64,000 bases of DNA, from contig CADBEB010000021.1 in the NCBI GenBank assembly GCA_902793605.1, positions 24,315-88,314 of the forward strand. Direction: 5' to 3'. The position numbers were made by a program, and so were the translations under genes. The stretch comes from an uncultured Eubacteriales bacterium (GTDB taxonomy: Bacteria > Bacillota > Clostridia > Christensenellales > Aristaeellaceae). Below are positions 17,184-25,515 of the stretch, piece after piece. How positions within the stretch are numbered: the first letter of the stretch is position 1; each line of letters opens with the position of its first letter. Under the pieces are notes generated by a model. That model was not told the origin of the DNA and searched no databases. It was given only the letters and a program-made list of their open reading frames with translations.

Positions 17184-17210
17184 CCAAAGGGCGATCGGAA
17201 AGCCCTTTGG
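17184..17210 (-). repeat. GATCGGAAA-loop hairpin, copy C
   Basis: Stem CCAAAGGGC/GCCCTTTGG (9 bp) around the same loop GATCGGAAA, between the wzt stop codon and the acyltransferase start. The stem bases differ from copies A and B but pairing is complete. TCGCCGAAGGTTT lies to the left. A second small hairpin (GCGCCCGCAGGCGC, 17212-17225) follows. Confidence 0.75.
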
Positions 17211-17233
17211 CGCGCCCGCAGGCGCTGAACCTT

Positions 17234-18475
17234 TTATCTGATACTCCATGAGTGAGAAAGTGCAATCTCTCCCGGAGTCTGCACTTTCCCCGCAATCTCC
17301 AGCCTGCAGATATTCCTCCAGAAATCGTAATTAAACCCGTCCGGCTTGTGCAGCGCCAGATCAACCACATACGTCCCGTTGCTGACCGGCAGGTTCTCAA
17401 CCTTCAGGTCGATGCTCCCCTTTTCCTTCAGATCCACCGGCTTCGCCGTGTCGATCAGCGTGTTCGTCCCGTAGACCATCGTCCCGTCGTTCCGGTAGAT
17501 CGCCAGGCCGATCACCACGTCCTTCAGTTCTTTCTGCGCCTCGTAGTCGATGTGCACCGTGAAGGGCTCCCACGGGGAATACTCGTACCGTTTCTTCCCC
17601 TCCGCGTCGATCACGCTCACATCCGTCATCTTCGCTTCTCCGCTGCCCCAGCGCTTCAGCTTCCCTTCCTCGTCCTTCTCCACGACCAGCTTGTCTTTTT
17701 GTTCGTCCTGTCCGTGGAGATTTTTCTTACTCATCTGCTCCATATAGACCGGATGCACATCCCGCGGCAGGCCCTCGAGGCGAATCACCCCGTCCTCGAT
17801 CCAGATGCTCCGGTCGCAGATGTTCTCGATCTGGGACATCGCGTGGCTGACGATGACGATCGTCGTACCCTTGCCCTTGATCTCCTGCAGTTTCCGGAAG
17901 CACTTCGCCTGGAAAGCCGCGTCCCCCACGGCCAGGATCTCGTCGATCAGCAGGATGTCCGCGTCCACGTTGATCGCCACCGCGAAGGCCAGCCGCATAT
18001 ACATCCCGCTGGAGTAAGTCCGCACCGGGTTGTCGATGAACTCCTCCAGCTCGCTGAAGGCGATGATCTCCTCCAGCCGCTCGTCGATCTCCTTCCGGCT
18101 CAGGCCGAAGATCGAGGCATTCGTGTAGATATTCTCCAGTCCGCTCAGGTCCGGGTGGAACCCGGCCCCCAGCTCGATCAGGCTGCTCACCCGTCCGGTC
18201 ATTCTGATCGTTCCCGCGTCCGGATACAGGATCTTCGTCAGCAGCTTCAGCGTCGTGCTCTTGCCGCACCCGTTCTCGCCGATCAGGCCGACCGCTTCCC
18301 CCTTGCGCACCTGGAAGCTGATGCCCTTCAGCACCTGGTGGTCCTCATGCTTCCGCCGCGCGGCGAACAGCAGCCGTTCCTTCAGCGTGTTCCCCCGGTC
18401 TTTGTATATCCGGAATTTCTTCTTCACGTTCCGGACGTCGATGACCACGGGAGCGTTGTTCTTTTCCGTGCTCAT
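17234..18475 (-). CDS. wzt: ABC transporter ATPase with C-terminal carbohydrate-binding domain (Wzt)
   Basis: The 413-aa protein powers export of a completed undecaprenyl-linked polysaccharide with Wzm. The nucleotide-binding domain has Walker A GENGCGKST (67-75), signature YSSGMYMRLAFA and Walker B ILLIDEILAVGDAAF. From about residue 250 an additional beta-rich domain (RWGSGEAKMTDVSVID, PFTVHIDYEA) is of the Wzt-C type, which in Gram-negative homologues reads the chain-terminating modification. ATG 18475 is preferred (GGAGG seven bases away; TGATG overlap with wzm), though an in-frame GTG lies one codon upstream. Confidence 0.94.
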   Translation of the reverse strand: MSTEKNNAPVVIDVRNVKKKFRIYKDRGNTLKERLLFAARRKHEDHQVLKGISFQVRKGEAVGLIGENGCGKSTTLKLLTKILYPDAGTIRMTGRVSSLIELGAGFHPDLSGLENIYTNASIFGLSRKEIDERLEEIIAFSELEEFIDNPVRTYSSGMYMRLAFAVAINVDADILLIDEILAVGDAAFQAKCFRKLQEIKGKGTTIVIVSHAMSQIENICDRSIWIEDGVIRLEGLPRDVHPVYMEQMSKKNLHGQDEQKDKLVVEKDEEGKLKRWGSGEAKMTDVSVIDAEGKKRYEYSPWEPFTVHIDYEAQKELKDVVIGLAIYRNDGTMVYGTNTLIDTAKPVDLKEKGSIDLKVENLPVSNGTYVVDLALHKPDGFNYDFWRNICRLEIAGKVQTPGEIALSHSWSIR

Positions 18476-19254
18476 CACATCACCTCCGAGAACCGCCGCT
18501 TCAGCTTCCCGAATACCAGGAAGCCGAGGATCAGGAAGAACAGCCCCATCCCGAACGAGATCGCCAGATTACCCATCTCCGGGATGCTCCCGGCGTACAG
18601 GATATCCCGGTACGCCGTCACGATGCCGGTCATCGGGTTCAGTTTGAAGATCGGCAACAGCCGCTCCGGCACGATCGACAGGTCGTACATGATCGGCGTC
18701 ATGAACATCCACGCCATCGAGATGATGCCCAATATGTGCTCCAGGTCCCGGAAGTACACATCCACCGAGCACATGATCATCGTGATGCCCAAAGCGAGGA
18801 TATACTCCACCGCCATCACCAGCGGCAGGCACAGGAGCCCCAGCAAGTTAAACTGCACCCCGGAGAACAGCGCCACCGCGAACACCACGATCTCGCAGTA
18901 CAGCATGTTCACAAAGCTGCTCGTCACATACGCCACCGGGATCACTTCCCGCGGGAAGTAGATCTTGTTCACCAGGCTCTGCTGCTGGATGATGCAACTC
19001 GACCCGCCCGTCAGGCAGCTCGCGAAGAAGTTCCAGGGGATCAGCGCCACAAACAGGTACAGGTAGAACTTCTCCACCGTGCTCCGCAGGATGATGGAGA
19101 ACACCACCGTATACACCAGCAGCTGGCACAGCGGCACGATAAACGTCCACAGAAACCCCAGCACGCTCGCCTGGTACCGCCCTCTCAGATCCTTATGCAC
19201 CAGACTCTGTATCATCGTCCGGTACTCCCAGATCTCCTTCAGTGTTTTCAACAT
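18475..19254 (-). CDS. wzm: ABC-2 type polysaccharide export permease (Wzm)
   Basis: The 259-aa inner-membrane protein has about six hydrophobic spans after an amphipathic start (LKTLKEIWEYRTMIQSLVHKDL). The segment LKGRYQASVLGFLW-like (here KDLRGRYQASVLGFLW) is the hallmark of the TagG/Wzm permease family. ATG 19254 with GAGG seven bases upstream was chosen over the TTG one codon earlier. The gene overlaps wzt by one base (TGATG). It forms the translocation channel for the polymer built by the nearby GT4 enzymes. Confidence 0.94.
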   Translation of the reverse strand: MLKTLKEIWEYRTMIQSLVHKDLRGRYQASVLGFLWTFIVPLCQLLVYTVVFSIILRSTVEKFYLYLFVALIPWNFFASCLTGGSSCIIQQQSLVNKIYFPREVIPVAYVTSSFVNMLYCEIVVFAVALFSGVQFNLLGLLCLPLVMAVEYILALGITMIMCSVDVYFRDLEHILGIISMAWMFMTPIMYDLSIVPERLLPIFKLNPMTGIVTAYRDILYAGSIPEMGNLAISFGMGLFFLILGFLVFGKLKRRFSEVM

Positions 19255-19319
19255 CAATCAACCTCAAAACTAAAACTCAAAACCAATCAACAATCCTCGG
19301 TGTCATCCCGAATTCTTCT

Positions 19320-19418
19320 GTGTCATCCCGAGCGAAGTCGGGGTTCGTAGCGCCCGGAAAACGAGCCAGTGTGCTCGTTTTCAGCGAAGAACGGGCGGCA
19401 GCCCAGGGCAAATCTCCT
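19320..19418. repeat. ~100-bp composite repeat with internal hairpin, copy 1
   Basis: It begins GTGTCATCCCGAGCGAAG and ends GCAAATCTCC. Inside, GAAAACGAGC-cagtgt-GCTCGTTTTC (19357-19382) forms a perfect 10-bp hairpin, embedded between CGTAGCGCCCG and GAACGGGCGGCAGCCC. Copies 2 (22997) and 3 (29757) keep the frame but have a different, still perfectly paired, hairpin. Confidence 0.85.
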
Positions 19419-19434
19419 TGCAACCAGTCGCTTT

Positions 19435-19506
19435 CGTGGGACTGTAGGGACGGTTCTTGCAGTAACACGCATGTGGGACGAAAGAACTGTCCCTATCCGT
19501 ACCACG
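19435..19506. repeat. Palindromic GGGACGGTTC element, copy 5
   Basis: Outer arms CGTGGGAC/GTACCACG; inner arms AGGGACGGTTCTT/AAGAACTGTCCCT with one mismatch. The centre AGTAACACGCATGTGGGACG groups it with copies 1 and 2. Confidence 0.85.
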
Positions 19507-19517
19507 ACTCCGCAGCC

Positions 19518-20432
19518 TCAACGTTCCCGATAATACTCCAACGTATCTTCCAGTATGTCTTCCAGGGAATGCTCCGGTTCCCACTCGGTATCCGCCTTAA
19601 GCTTCGAATTATCACAGCAGATCACCGGCGTATCACTCGGTCTCATCCTCGCCGGATCCTGCCTCACCGGTACCGGACACTTCGCCAGCGCGATCAGCTT
19701 ATCCAGTATCTCTCCTGCTGAATACGTCCTCCCGCTCCCGACGTTATAAACCTCTCCCGGCCTTCCTTTTTCCGCGATCAGCCTGTACGCCCTCACAATA
19801 TCCTTCACATGCGTAAAGTCCCGTTTGCTCGCCAGGTTCCCGACCGATACCGCTTCCGCTTCTCCCCGTTCCACCTTCACAATCCCGCTGGCAAAGTCCG
19901 GGATCATGAACCCGGTCCGCTGCCCGGCTCCGCCGTGGTTGAAGCTCCTCGTCATGCAGATCTTCAGCCCGTATGCCTTCGCATAGGCCTTCCCCAGCTT
20001 CTCCTGCGCGTCCTTCGAGATCGCGTAAGGGTTCATCGGGTTCATCGGCGTCTCTTCGCTGACCGACGCCCCGGCTTCCTTCAGGCTCCCGTACTCGTCC
20101 GCCGATCCCACGATCACCATCGGGGCTTCCGGACAGAATTTCCGCATGCCCTCCATCAGGTTGATCGCTGCCAGCACATTGATCGCGAAGGTCTTCTGCG
20201 GGATCTTCCAGCTCTTCCCCACGTCCGGCTGCCCCGCCAGGTGAAAGATCACGTCCGGCTTCACCTGTTCCAGCGCCGCTTCCGTCGCCTCCGGATCCAG
20301 CAGATCCACCCGGATCACGCCGTCCCCGTCGAACAGGTCGATCCCCGTCACCTCATACCCGGCCGCAGCAAGCTCCGCCCGCAGGTACCGCCCCACGAAC
20401 CCCTCGCTCCCGGTGATCAATGCTTTCAACAT
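19518..20432 (-). CDS. rmd: GDP-4-dehydro-6-deoxy-D-mannose reductase (RMD)
   Basis: The 304-aa short-chain dehydrogenase reduces the Gmd product to GDP-D-rhamnose. TGSEGFVGRYLRAEL is the NAD(P) motif; VIVGSADEYG and PYAISKDAQEKL carry the Ser and Tyr-x3-Lys residues. TRSFNHGGAGQRTGFMIPDFA is the characteristic Rmd/Gmd-family loop. The length and the RPSDTPVICCDNSKLKADTEW segment fit Rmd better than RmlD or Fcl. It is flanked by wzm and gmd. RmlD was considered because no rmlD exists here, but the substrate loop is of the GDP-sugar type. Confidence 0.88.
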   Translation of the reverse strand: MLKALITGSEGFVGRYLRAELAAAGYEVTGIDLFDGDGVIRVDLLDPEATEAALEQVKPDVIFHLAGQPDVGKSWKIPQKTFAINVLAAINLMEGMRKFCPEAPMVIVGSADEYGSLKEAGASVSEETPMNPMNPYAISKDAQEKLGKAYAKAYGLKICMTRSFNHGGAGQRTGFMIPDFASGIVKVERGEAEAVSVGNLASKRDFTHVKDIVRAYRLIAEKGRPGEVYNVGSGRTYSAGEILDKLIALAKCPVPVRQDPARMRPSDTPVICCDNSKLKADTEWEPEHSLEDILEDTLEYYRER

Positions 20433-20446
20433 TTACTTAACTCCCC

Positions 20447-20527
20447 GTGTCATTCCGAGCTTGTCGAGGAATCTCCTCCGTTTCGGTCAACTCCCCATGT
20501 CATTCCGAGCTTGTCGAGGAATCTCCT
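20447..20527. repeat. Direct duplication of a GTGTCATTCCGAGC repeat unit
   Basis: Two copies of a ~50-bp stretch (CTCCCCRTGTCATTCCGAGC... through CTCCTCCGTTTCG) are almost identical, so the duplication is recent compared with other members of the family. Confidence 0.8.
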
Positions 20528-20587
20528 CCGTTTCGTTCAATGACATCCTGGTTCTGCCGCTTTACCAAACCCCAAACTCGCAGTCCG

Positions 20588-20663
20588 CCGTGGGACGGAT
20601 GGGGACGGTTCGTGAAGTCACACTTTACGTGGGACGGAAGGAACCGTCCCCGCAGTACCACGG
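20588..20663. repeat. Palindromic GGGACGGTTC element, copy 6
   Basis: Arms CCGTGGGAC/GTACCACGG and GGGGACGGTTC/GAACCGTCCCC. It differs from copy 7 (21793) by very few bases, indicating recent spread. Confidence 0.88.
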
Positions 20664-20676
20664 CATCAGGACTGCT

Positions 20677-21717
20677 TTACACCTGTTTCATCGCCAGCTC
20701 TCTCTTCGCCAGCTTCAGATCATACTCCGCCATGATCCTGCAGAGCTCTTCGCAGCTCGTCTTCCCGGGATCCCACCCCAGCTTCGTCCTCGCCTTCGTC
20801 GGATCTCCCCACAGATTCACAACATCCGTCGGCCTGTACCATTCCGGATTGACGCACACGACCATCTTCCCGGTCTTTTTGTCATATCCCTTTTCGTCGA
20901 TCCCTTCGCCCTTCCACTCAATCTCGATCCCGTCATGCGCAAACGCCCAGGTCGTAAACTCCCGCACCGTGTGCTGCACTCCGGTCGCGATGACGTAGTC
21001 GTCCGGCTCGTCCTGCTGCATGATCAGCCACATGCACTCGACGTAATCCTTCGCGTATCCCCAGTCCCGCAGGCTGTCCATGTTCCCCAGCTCCAGGTGG
21101 TCCTGCAGCCCGAGGGCGATCCGCCCGGCCGCCCTCGTGATCTTCCTCGTCACGAAGGTTTCGCCCCGCCGCTCGCTCTCGTGGTTGAACAGGATCCCGT
21201 TGCAGGCAAAGATCCCGTAGGCTTCCCGGTACTGCCGGATCATCCAGAACCCGTACTGCTTCGCGATGGCATAGGGAGAATACGGATGGAACGGAGTCTT
21301 CTCGTTCTGCGGAACCTCCTCCACCTTCCCGTACAGTTCGGAGGTCGACGCCTGGTACACCTTGCAGGTCTTGTCCAGCCCGCCGTTGTGAACGGCTTCC
21401 AGGATCCTCAGCACGCCCAGCGCGTCGATGTCGCCCGTATACTCGGCCGCCTTAAAGGAAACCTGCACATGGCTCTGCGCCGCCAGGTTGTAGATCTCGT
21501 CCGGCTTCACGGCCATCACGATCCGGTCGATGCTCGTGCTGTCGCTCAGGTCTCCTTCATGGATGACCAGCTTGTCCAGGATATGATCGATCCGCTGCGT
21601 CGTCGGCACACTCGACCTCCGCACGATCCCGTGCACCTCATATCCCTTCTCCAGCAAAAGCTCTGCCAGATAGCTCCCATCCTGTCCTGTGATCCCGGTA
21701 ATAAGCGCCTTTTTCAT
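20677..21717 (-). CDS. gmd: GDP-mannose 4,6-dehydratase
   Basis: The 346-aa enzyme makes GDP-4-keto-6-deoxy-D-mannose from GDP-mannose. [19 protein letters not shown] is the signature N-terminus, STSELYGKV the Thr/Ser-Glu active site, and [11 protein letters not shown] holds Tyr149 and Lys153. [19 protein letters not shown] and the [17 protein letters not shown] region are diagnostic of Gmd. The product is a branch point in this window: Rmd leads to GDP-D-rhamnose, ColD/ColC (38-41 kb) to GDP-colitose, and a fucose-synthase-type enzyme could give GDP-L-fucose. Confidence 0.96.
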   Translation of the reverse strand: MKKALITGITGQDGSYLAELLLEKGYEVHGIVRRSSVPTTQRIDHILDKLVIHEGDLSDSTSIDRIVMAVKPDEIYNLAAQSHVQVSFKAAEYTGDIDALGVLRILEAVHNGGLDKTCKVYQASTSELYGKVEEVPQNEKTPFHPYSPYAIAKQYGFWMIRQYREAYGIFACNGILFNHESERRGETFVTRKITRAAGRIALGLQDHLELGNMDSLRDWGYAKDYVECMWLIMQQDEPDDYVIATGVQHTVREFTTWAFAHDGIEIEWKGEGIDEKGYDKKTGKMVVCVNPEWYRPTDVVNLWGDPTKARTKLGWDPGKTSCEELCRIMAEYDLKLAKRELAMKQV

Positions 21718-21792
21718 AACGATTTCCTTTCTTTCGTTCCTTTATCGTAATCCTTGGTTCCGCCACACTACCCAACCAACTATGGCAGCCCG

Positions 21793-21868
21793 CCGTGGGA
21801 CGGATGGGGACGGTTCGTGGAGTCACACTTTACGTGGGACGGAAGGAACCGTCCCCGCAGTACCACGG
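21793..21868. repeat. Palindromic GGGACGGTTC element, copy 7
   Basis: Near-identical to copy 6, placed between manC and gmd in the same relative position, just upstream of a gene start on the minus strand. Confidence 0.88.
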
Positions 21869-21904
21869 CATCAGGGCTGCTTACGCACCTGCATCAGGAC
21901 TGTA

Positions 21905-22978
21905 TTAAAGCAACTCCGTTCTGTTTACTGCTCGAAATACTTCCAGTACTTTCTTGATATCCCCCGCGCTGTCCTTCGCGCAAACCAGTAGCGCGTCCGG
22001 CGTATCCACGATGATCATATCTTCCAGGCCGACCATGGCGATTGTCTTATTCCCGCCCTGCACAATGCACCTTGTGCTGTTGACCGTCACCACATCCCCC
22101 TTAATGACATTCCCCATATCATTCCCGGGATTGATCCGCTCGACGGCAAGCCAGCTCCCCACGTCGTCCCATCCGAAGGATGACGGGATCACATACACGT
22201 TCTTCGCCTTTTCCATGACCCCGTAGTCGATGGAGATCCCCTTCATCTGTCCGAAGGCAGCTTCCAGGGCTTCCTCCTCTTCCTCCGTCCCGATGGCCTT
22301 CTCGATCTGCTCCAGGAGCGCGTAGTGCTCCGGCAGCTTCTCCTCCATCTCCTTCAGGATCGTCGAAGCCTTCCAGATGAACATCCCGCTGTTCCACAGG
22401 TATTCCCCGCTCATCAGGTACTTCTTCGCGGTCTCCAGATCCGGCTTCTCCACGAACCGCTTCACCTTGAAGGCCCGCCCGACGGCGTCCTCCTCCGTGT
22501 CGTACTGGATATAGCCGTATCCCGTGTCAGGAGAAGTCGGCGAGATCCCCAGGGTCACCAGCGCGTCCGTATCCTGCGCCGTCTGGATCGCGCTCTTCAG
22601 CACACCCCGGAACAGCGCCGGCTGCTGGATCAGGTGATCCGACGGCAGCACGATCATCATCGCGTCCCCATACCGCTTCCGGGCCGTCACCGCGCCCCAC
22701 CCGATGCACGGCGCCGTGTTCTTCGCCATCGGCTCGCACAGGATGTTCTCCTCCGGCAGGTCCGGCAGCTGCTCCTTCACCAGGGCCTTGTAGTCCCGGT
22801 TCGTCGCGATGAAGATATCCTCGATCGCCACCAGCGGCAGCATCCGGTCCACCGTCTCCTGGATCATCGTCTTCTCACTGTTGGTTAAGGACAGGAACTG
22901 CTTCGGCGTGCTCTTCCGGCTCTTGGGCCAGAACCGTTCTCCCCGTCCTCCCGCCATGATCAGCGCAGTGGTTTTCAT
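21905..22978 (-). CDS. manC: Mannose-1-phosphate guanylyltransferase (short form)
   Basis: The 357-aa enzyme makes GDP-mannose. MAGGRGERFWPKSRKSTPKQF is the GTP-binding start and VLPSDHLI, FVEKPDLETAKKYL and WNSGMFIWK are conserved catalytic segments. It lacks the C-terminal isomerase cupin found in the second manC at 37306. It is the first gene of the block manC-gmd-rmd-wzm-wzt in transcription order. Duplication of this activity within one window suggests two modules of separate origin. Confidence 0.94.
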   Translation of the reverse strand: MKTTALIMAGGRGERFWPKSRKSTPKQFLSLTNSEKTMIQETVDRMLPLVAIEDIFIATNRDYKALVKEQLPDLPEENILCEPMAKNTAPCIGWGAVTARKRYGDAMMIVLPSDHLIQQPALFRGVLKSAIQTAQDTDALVTLGISPTSPDTGYGYIQYDTEEDAVGRAFKVKRFVEKPDLETAKKYLMSGEYLWNSGMFIWKASTILKEMEEKLPEHYALLEQIEKAIGTEEEEEALEAAFGQMKGISIDYGVMEKAKNVYVIPSSFGWDDVGSWLAVERINPGNDMGNVIKGDVVTVNSTRCIVQGGNKTIAMVGLEDMIIVDTPDALLVCAKDSAGDIKKVLEVFRAVNRTELL

Positions 22979-22996
22979 GAATTCAATCCTCTCCTC

Positions 22997-23150
22997 GTGT
23001 CATCCCGAGCTCGTCGGGGTTCATAGCGCCCGGAGAAAGAGCCGGTGGCTCTTTCTCAGTGAAGAACGGGCGGCAGCCCCGGGCAAATCTCCCCCGCAGG
23101 CGCGAAATCCTCCCTCGTGTCATCCCGACCGAAGTGGAGGGATCTCCCCC
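22997..23150. repeat. Composite repeat copy 2 plus a GTGTCATCCCGACC copy
   Basis: 22997-23093 is the ~100-bp composite element with hairpin GAGAAAGAGCC-ggt-GGCTCTTTCTC (23033-23057). A short-form GTGTCATCCCGACCGAAGTGGAGGGATCTCC follows at about 23117-23147. Confidence 0.85.
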
Positions 23151-23220
23151 CCCCGCCGCAGCGGACTTCACCTTGACATAATTTAACACTTTATTATACC
23201 TTGCAACCGCTGAAATTACA

Positions 23221-23248
23221 AGAAAAGCATCCTGCTTTCACAGGACGC
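23221..23248 (-). terminator. Rho-independent terminator after the first wzx
   Basis: On the minus strand GCGTCCTG-TGAAAG-CAGGATGC (8 bp with one G-T pair) is followed by TTTTCTTG. It ends the transcription unit that includes the flippase at 23268 before the manC-gmd block. Confidence 0.8.
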
Positions 23249-23267
23249 TCAAAAATTAACCTTTCCC

Positions 23268-24494
23268 TTATCTTTTCCTGAAAAGATAAGTCCCTGCGAC
23301 CGTCAGGATCATCGCTCCCGTCATAATCAGCGGGATCACCCCGATCGTCGGCTGCAAAGCCAGGATCCCCGCGATCATCACAACCCCGACAGCGACAGCC
23401 GTCCTGACAAATGGCTTCTCCAGCTCCGTCGCCATCGTATACTGGTAAAACACCCAGAACCCGCTCAGCACCGTCGAGAACACCGCGCACGCCGTCATAT
23501 ACTGTGCTGCGTCCCGGTATTTCTCCCCATACAAAAGCGGGATCAGCCACCTTACGCCGATGATCAGCGCCGCCCCGCATGCCACTGCCAGCCCGACCGC
23601 GATCTGCTCGTACTGCAGCAGGTACTTCCGCTGTCTTCCCGGGTCCCCTTTCGCTTCCGCCACCTTCGGCAGCAGCATCGTCGCCAGCGGCGTCGCGATC
23701 AGGAACACGCTCAGCTTCGACAGCGTGATCGCCACGCTGTACAGCCCGATCGCTTCCTCGCTGTTGAACGAGGTCCCCAGCAGCAGGTCCCCGTTGTTCA
23801 TGTACAGGCTCACCACGAAGTACACGATCATGATCCGCAGGTATTCCCTCACGGTCACCCCGTCCGTGCGGATCAGGAAACCCCCGGCCCGCCCCTGCAG
23901 CTTCTTCCGCAGGCTGAAGACCAGGATCGCCAGCGCGGCAATCTCTCCCGCGATGAACCCGGCCAGCATCGCCGTCGGTCCGATCCCCGCCATCCCGAGC
24001 CCCACGCCCAGGATCATCTTCACCCCGTACAGGGCGATCGTAGCCCAGCCCAGCAGCAGGAACGCCTGCTTCCCCTGCGCCATCCCGTTCATGACCAGGA
24101 ACACGTTGTTCGCGATCACCAGCAGCACAAACAGCACATAGTCCAGCACCTGCGTCAGATGCAGGTAGCGCATCAGCGGCAGTACCGCCGCGGCCAGGAT
24201 CACCGCTTCCCCGATATTCAGCAGGATCACCAGGCTCACGGTCTTCTCCTGCTTCTCCCGGCTGTCCGCTGCCTTCCCGGCGATCGTCCGGCACAGCATG
24301 ATCTGCAGCGGGGTCATCAGGATCGCGATGTTCGTCACCATCGCCTGCAGCGTGGTCACAATCCCGTATTCGGCCACCGTGAATACCCGGCCGAACAGGA
24401 TCAGCGTCAGCATGTTGATCCCCGATGCCGCCATGCACAGGATCGTGTACTGCACGCTCCGGTTCCCCAGCATTCCTCGTATCTTGTTAACCAT
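23268..24494 (-). CDS. wzx: Polysaccharide flippase, Wzx/RfbX type
   Basis: The 408-aa integral membrane protein has about twelve hydrophobic spans. The N-terminus (NRSVQYTILCMAASGINMLTLILFGRVFTVAEYG) and ILMTPLQIMLCRTIAG match the MATE-like oligosaccharide flippase superfamily. It would move an undecaprenyl-linked repeat unit across the membrane. It overlaps the upstream GT2 gene by eight bases, so both are translated from one message. A second flippase of different subtype is at 47134. Confidence 0.88.
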   Translation of the reverse strand: MVNKIRGMLGNRSVQYTILCMAASGINMLTLILFGRVFTVAEYGIVTTLQAMVTNIAILMTPLQIMLCRTIAGKAADSREKQEKTVSLVILLNIGEAVILAAAVLPLMRYLHLTQVLDYVLFVLLVIANNVFLVMNGMAQGKQAFLLLGWATIALYGVKMILGVGLGMAGIGPTAMLAGFIAGEIAALAILVFSLRKKLQGRAGGFLIRTDGVTVREYLRIMIVYFVVSLYMNNGDLLLGTSFNSEEAIGLYSVAITLSKLSVFLIATPLATMLLPKVAEAKGDPGRQRKYLLQYEQIAVGLAVACGAALIIGVRWLIPLLYGEKYRDAAQYMTACAVFSTVLSGFWVFYQYTMATELEKPFVRTAVAVGVVMIAGILALQPTIGVIPLIMTGAMILTVAGTYLFRKR

Positions 24495-25515
24495 AGCTCG
24501 CGTTCTTTCGGTTCCCTCCGAAGATCCTCACCAGCCCCAGCCGGCCGATCTGGAAGCATACATAGTACAGGTACACAAAGTGCAGCAGAAAGCTGAAATC
24601 CCGGTAAACGATCGCCAGCCGGACGCTGTCCAGCACCGGCAGTGGCACCAGCAGCGCGTACAGGCAGAACAACCCCTTCCGTCGCTGCAGCTTCCGGCTG
24701 AAGTTTTCCTTCGCGCTGTACCCGCTCTCTTCTTTATGGAACAGGTTGTTGATCACCCGGAACTTCAGTTTGTTCAGGTACGTCCGGAAGGAAGACCGGC
24801 AGTTGTGTTTGATGTCGTCCCCCGGGATCACCGCGCACAGCTCGCTGTCGATCAGCACCTGGTCGTACGCCCGGCAGATGAACCCGATCGTCGCGTATTC
24901 CCCCGGGTATTTCTCCCGCATATAGTCCAGGTCCAGCGCGCAGGTCGCGCTGTCCGCCAGCGGGAATATGTCTCCCTGCCGGAAGCGCATGATCACGCCC
25001 CTGTCCTCTTTTTCAATGATGTTCTGCCCGTAGGTATGGATCTTGTCCTTCTTTGTCCGGTACACAAAATAGGAGAACGGATCTCCCAGGATGTTCATGT
25101 AGTTCGCGCTGATCCCGCAGATCTCTTTCCTCCCGGGCACATAGCGGTTGGAGATCAGCATCTTCACCTCAGGATGCTTTTCCAGCAGGTCCTTCTTGTC
25201 CTGCATCTGCTCCGGATAGCTGAACTCTTCGTCCGAATCCATCCGGACGATAAACCGGCCGTGGGCATATTCCGTCCCGACGGCCTTTGCGTATTCCGGC
25301 AGCCGCTTCGGGTTGTCCAACACGGTCGCCCCGGCTTTCTCCGCCATTGCCCGCGTCCCGTCCGTCGATCCGCCGTCGACCACCAGCACTTCGATCTCGT
25401 CCTTGCCGATCATCTGCTCCCGGATGCTCTCCAGCGTGTAGCCCAGCGTCCCTTCGCTGTTGTATGTCGCGATGACGATGGAAAAGAACGGCCGCTTCCC
25501 GCCTGTCTCTGTCAT
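24487..25515 (-). CDS. GT2 glycosyltransferase with C-terminal membrane-associated segment
   Basis: The 342-aa GT-A enzyme has FFSIVIATYNSEGTLGYTLESIREQ, VLVVDGGSTDGT and RFIVRMDSDEEFSYPE, where the DSDEE is the metal/nucleotide motif. The last ~90 residues contain hydrophobic helices (LFCLYALLVPLPVLDSV, LLHFVYLYYVCF), which suggests membrane attachment. It overlaps the 2-epimerase gene stop by four bases (ATGA) and the wzx start by eight. It acts on the cytoplasmic face; donor unknown, UDP-ManNAc being one candidate from context. Confidence 0.85.
   Translation of the reverse strand: MTETGGKRPFFSIVIATYNSEGTLGYTLESIREQMIGKDEIEVLVVDGGSTDGTRAMAEKAGATVLDNPKRLPEYAKAVGTEYAHGRFIVRMDSDEEFSYPEQMQDKKDLLEKHPEVKMLISNRYVPGRKEICGISANYMNILGDPFSYFVYRTKKDKIHTYGQNIIEKEDRGVIMRFRQGDIFPLADSATCALDLDYMREKYPGEYATIGFICRAYDQVLIDSELCAVIPGDDIKHNCRSSFRTYLNKLKFRVINNLFHKEESGYSAKENFSRKLQRRKGLFCLYALLVPLPVLDSVRLAIVYRDFSFLLHFVYLYYVCFQIGRLGLVRIFGGNRKNASYG

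Noticed and set aside
19518..20432. Calling this gene rmlD to complete the dTDP-rhamnose pathway.
   Set aside because: It carries the Rmd-type SFNHGGAGQRTGFMIPDFA loop and adjoins gmd and manC, so GDP-D-rhamnose synthesis fits better.
23194..24438. Long minus-strand frame across the first wzx.
   Set aside because: It is Arg/Gly/Asp-rich in the pattern of an out-of-frame read of GC-rich DNA and lies within the flippase gene, which has clear membrane helices.
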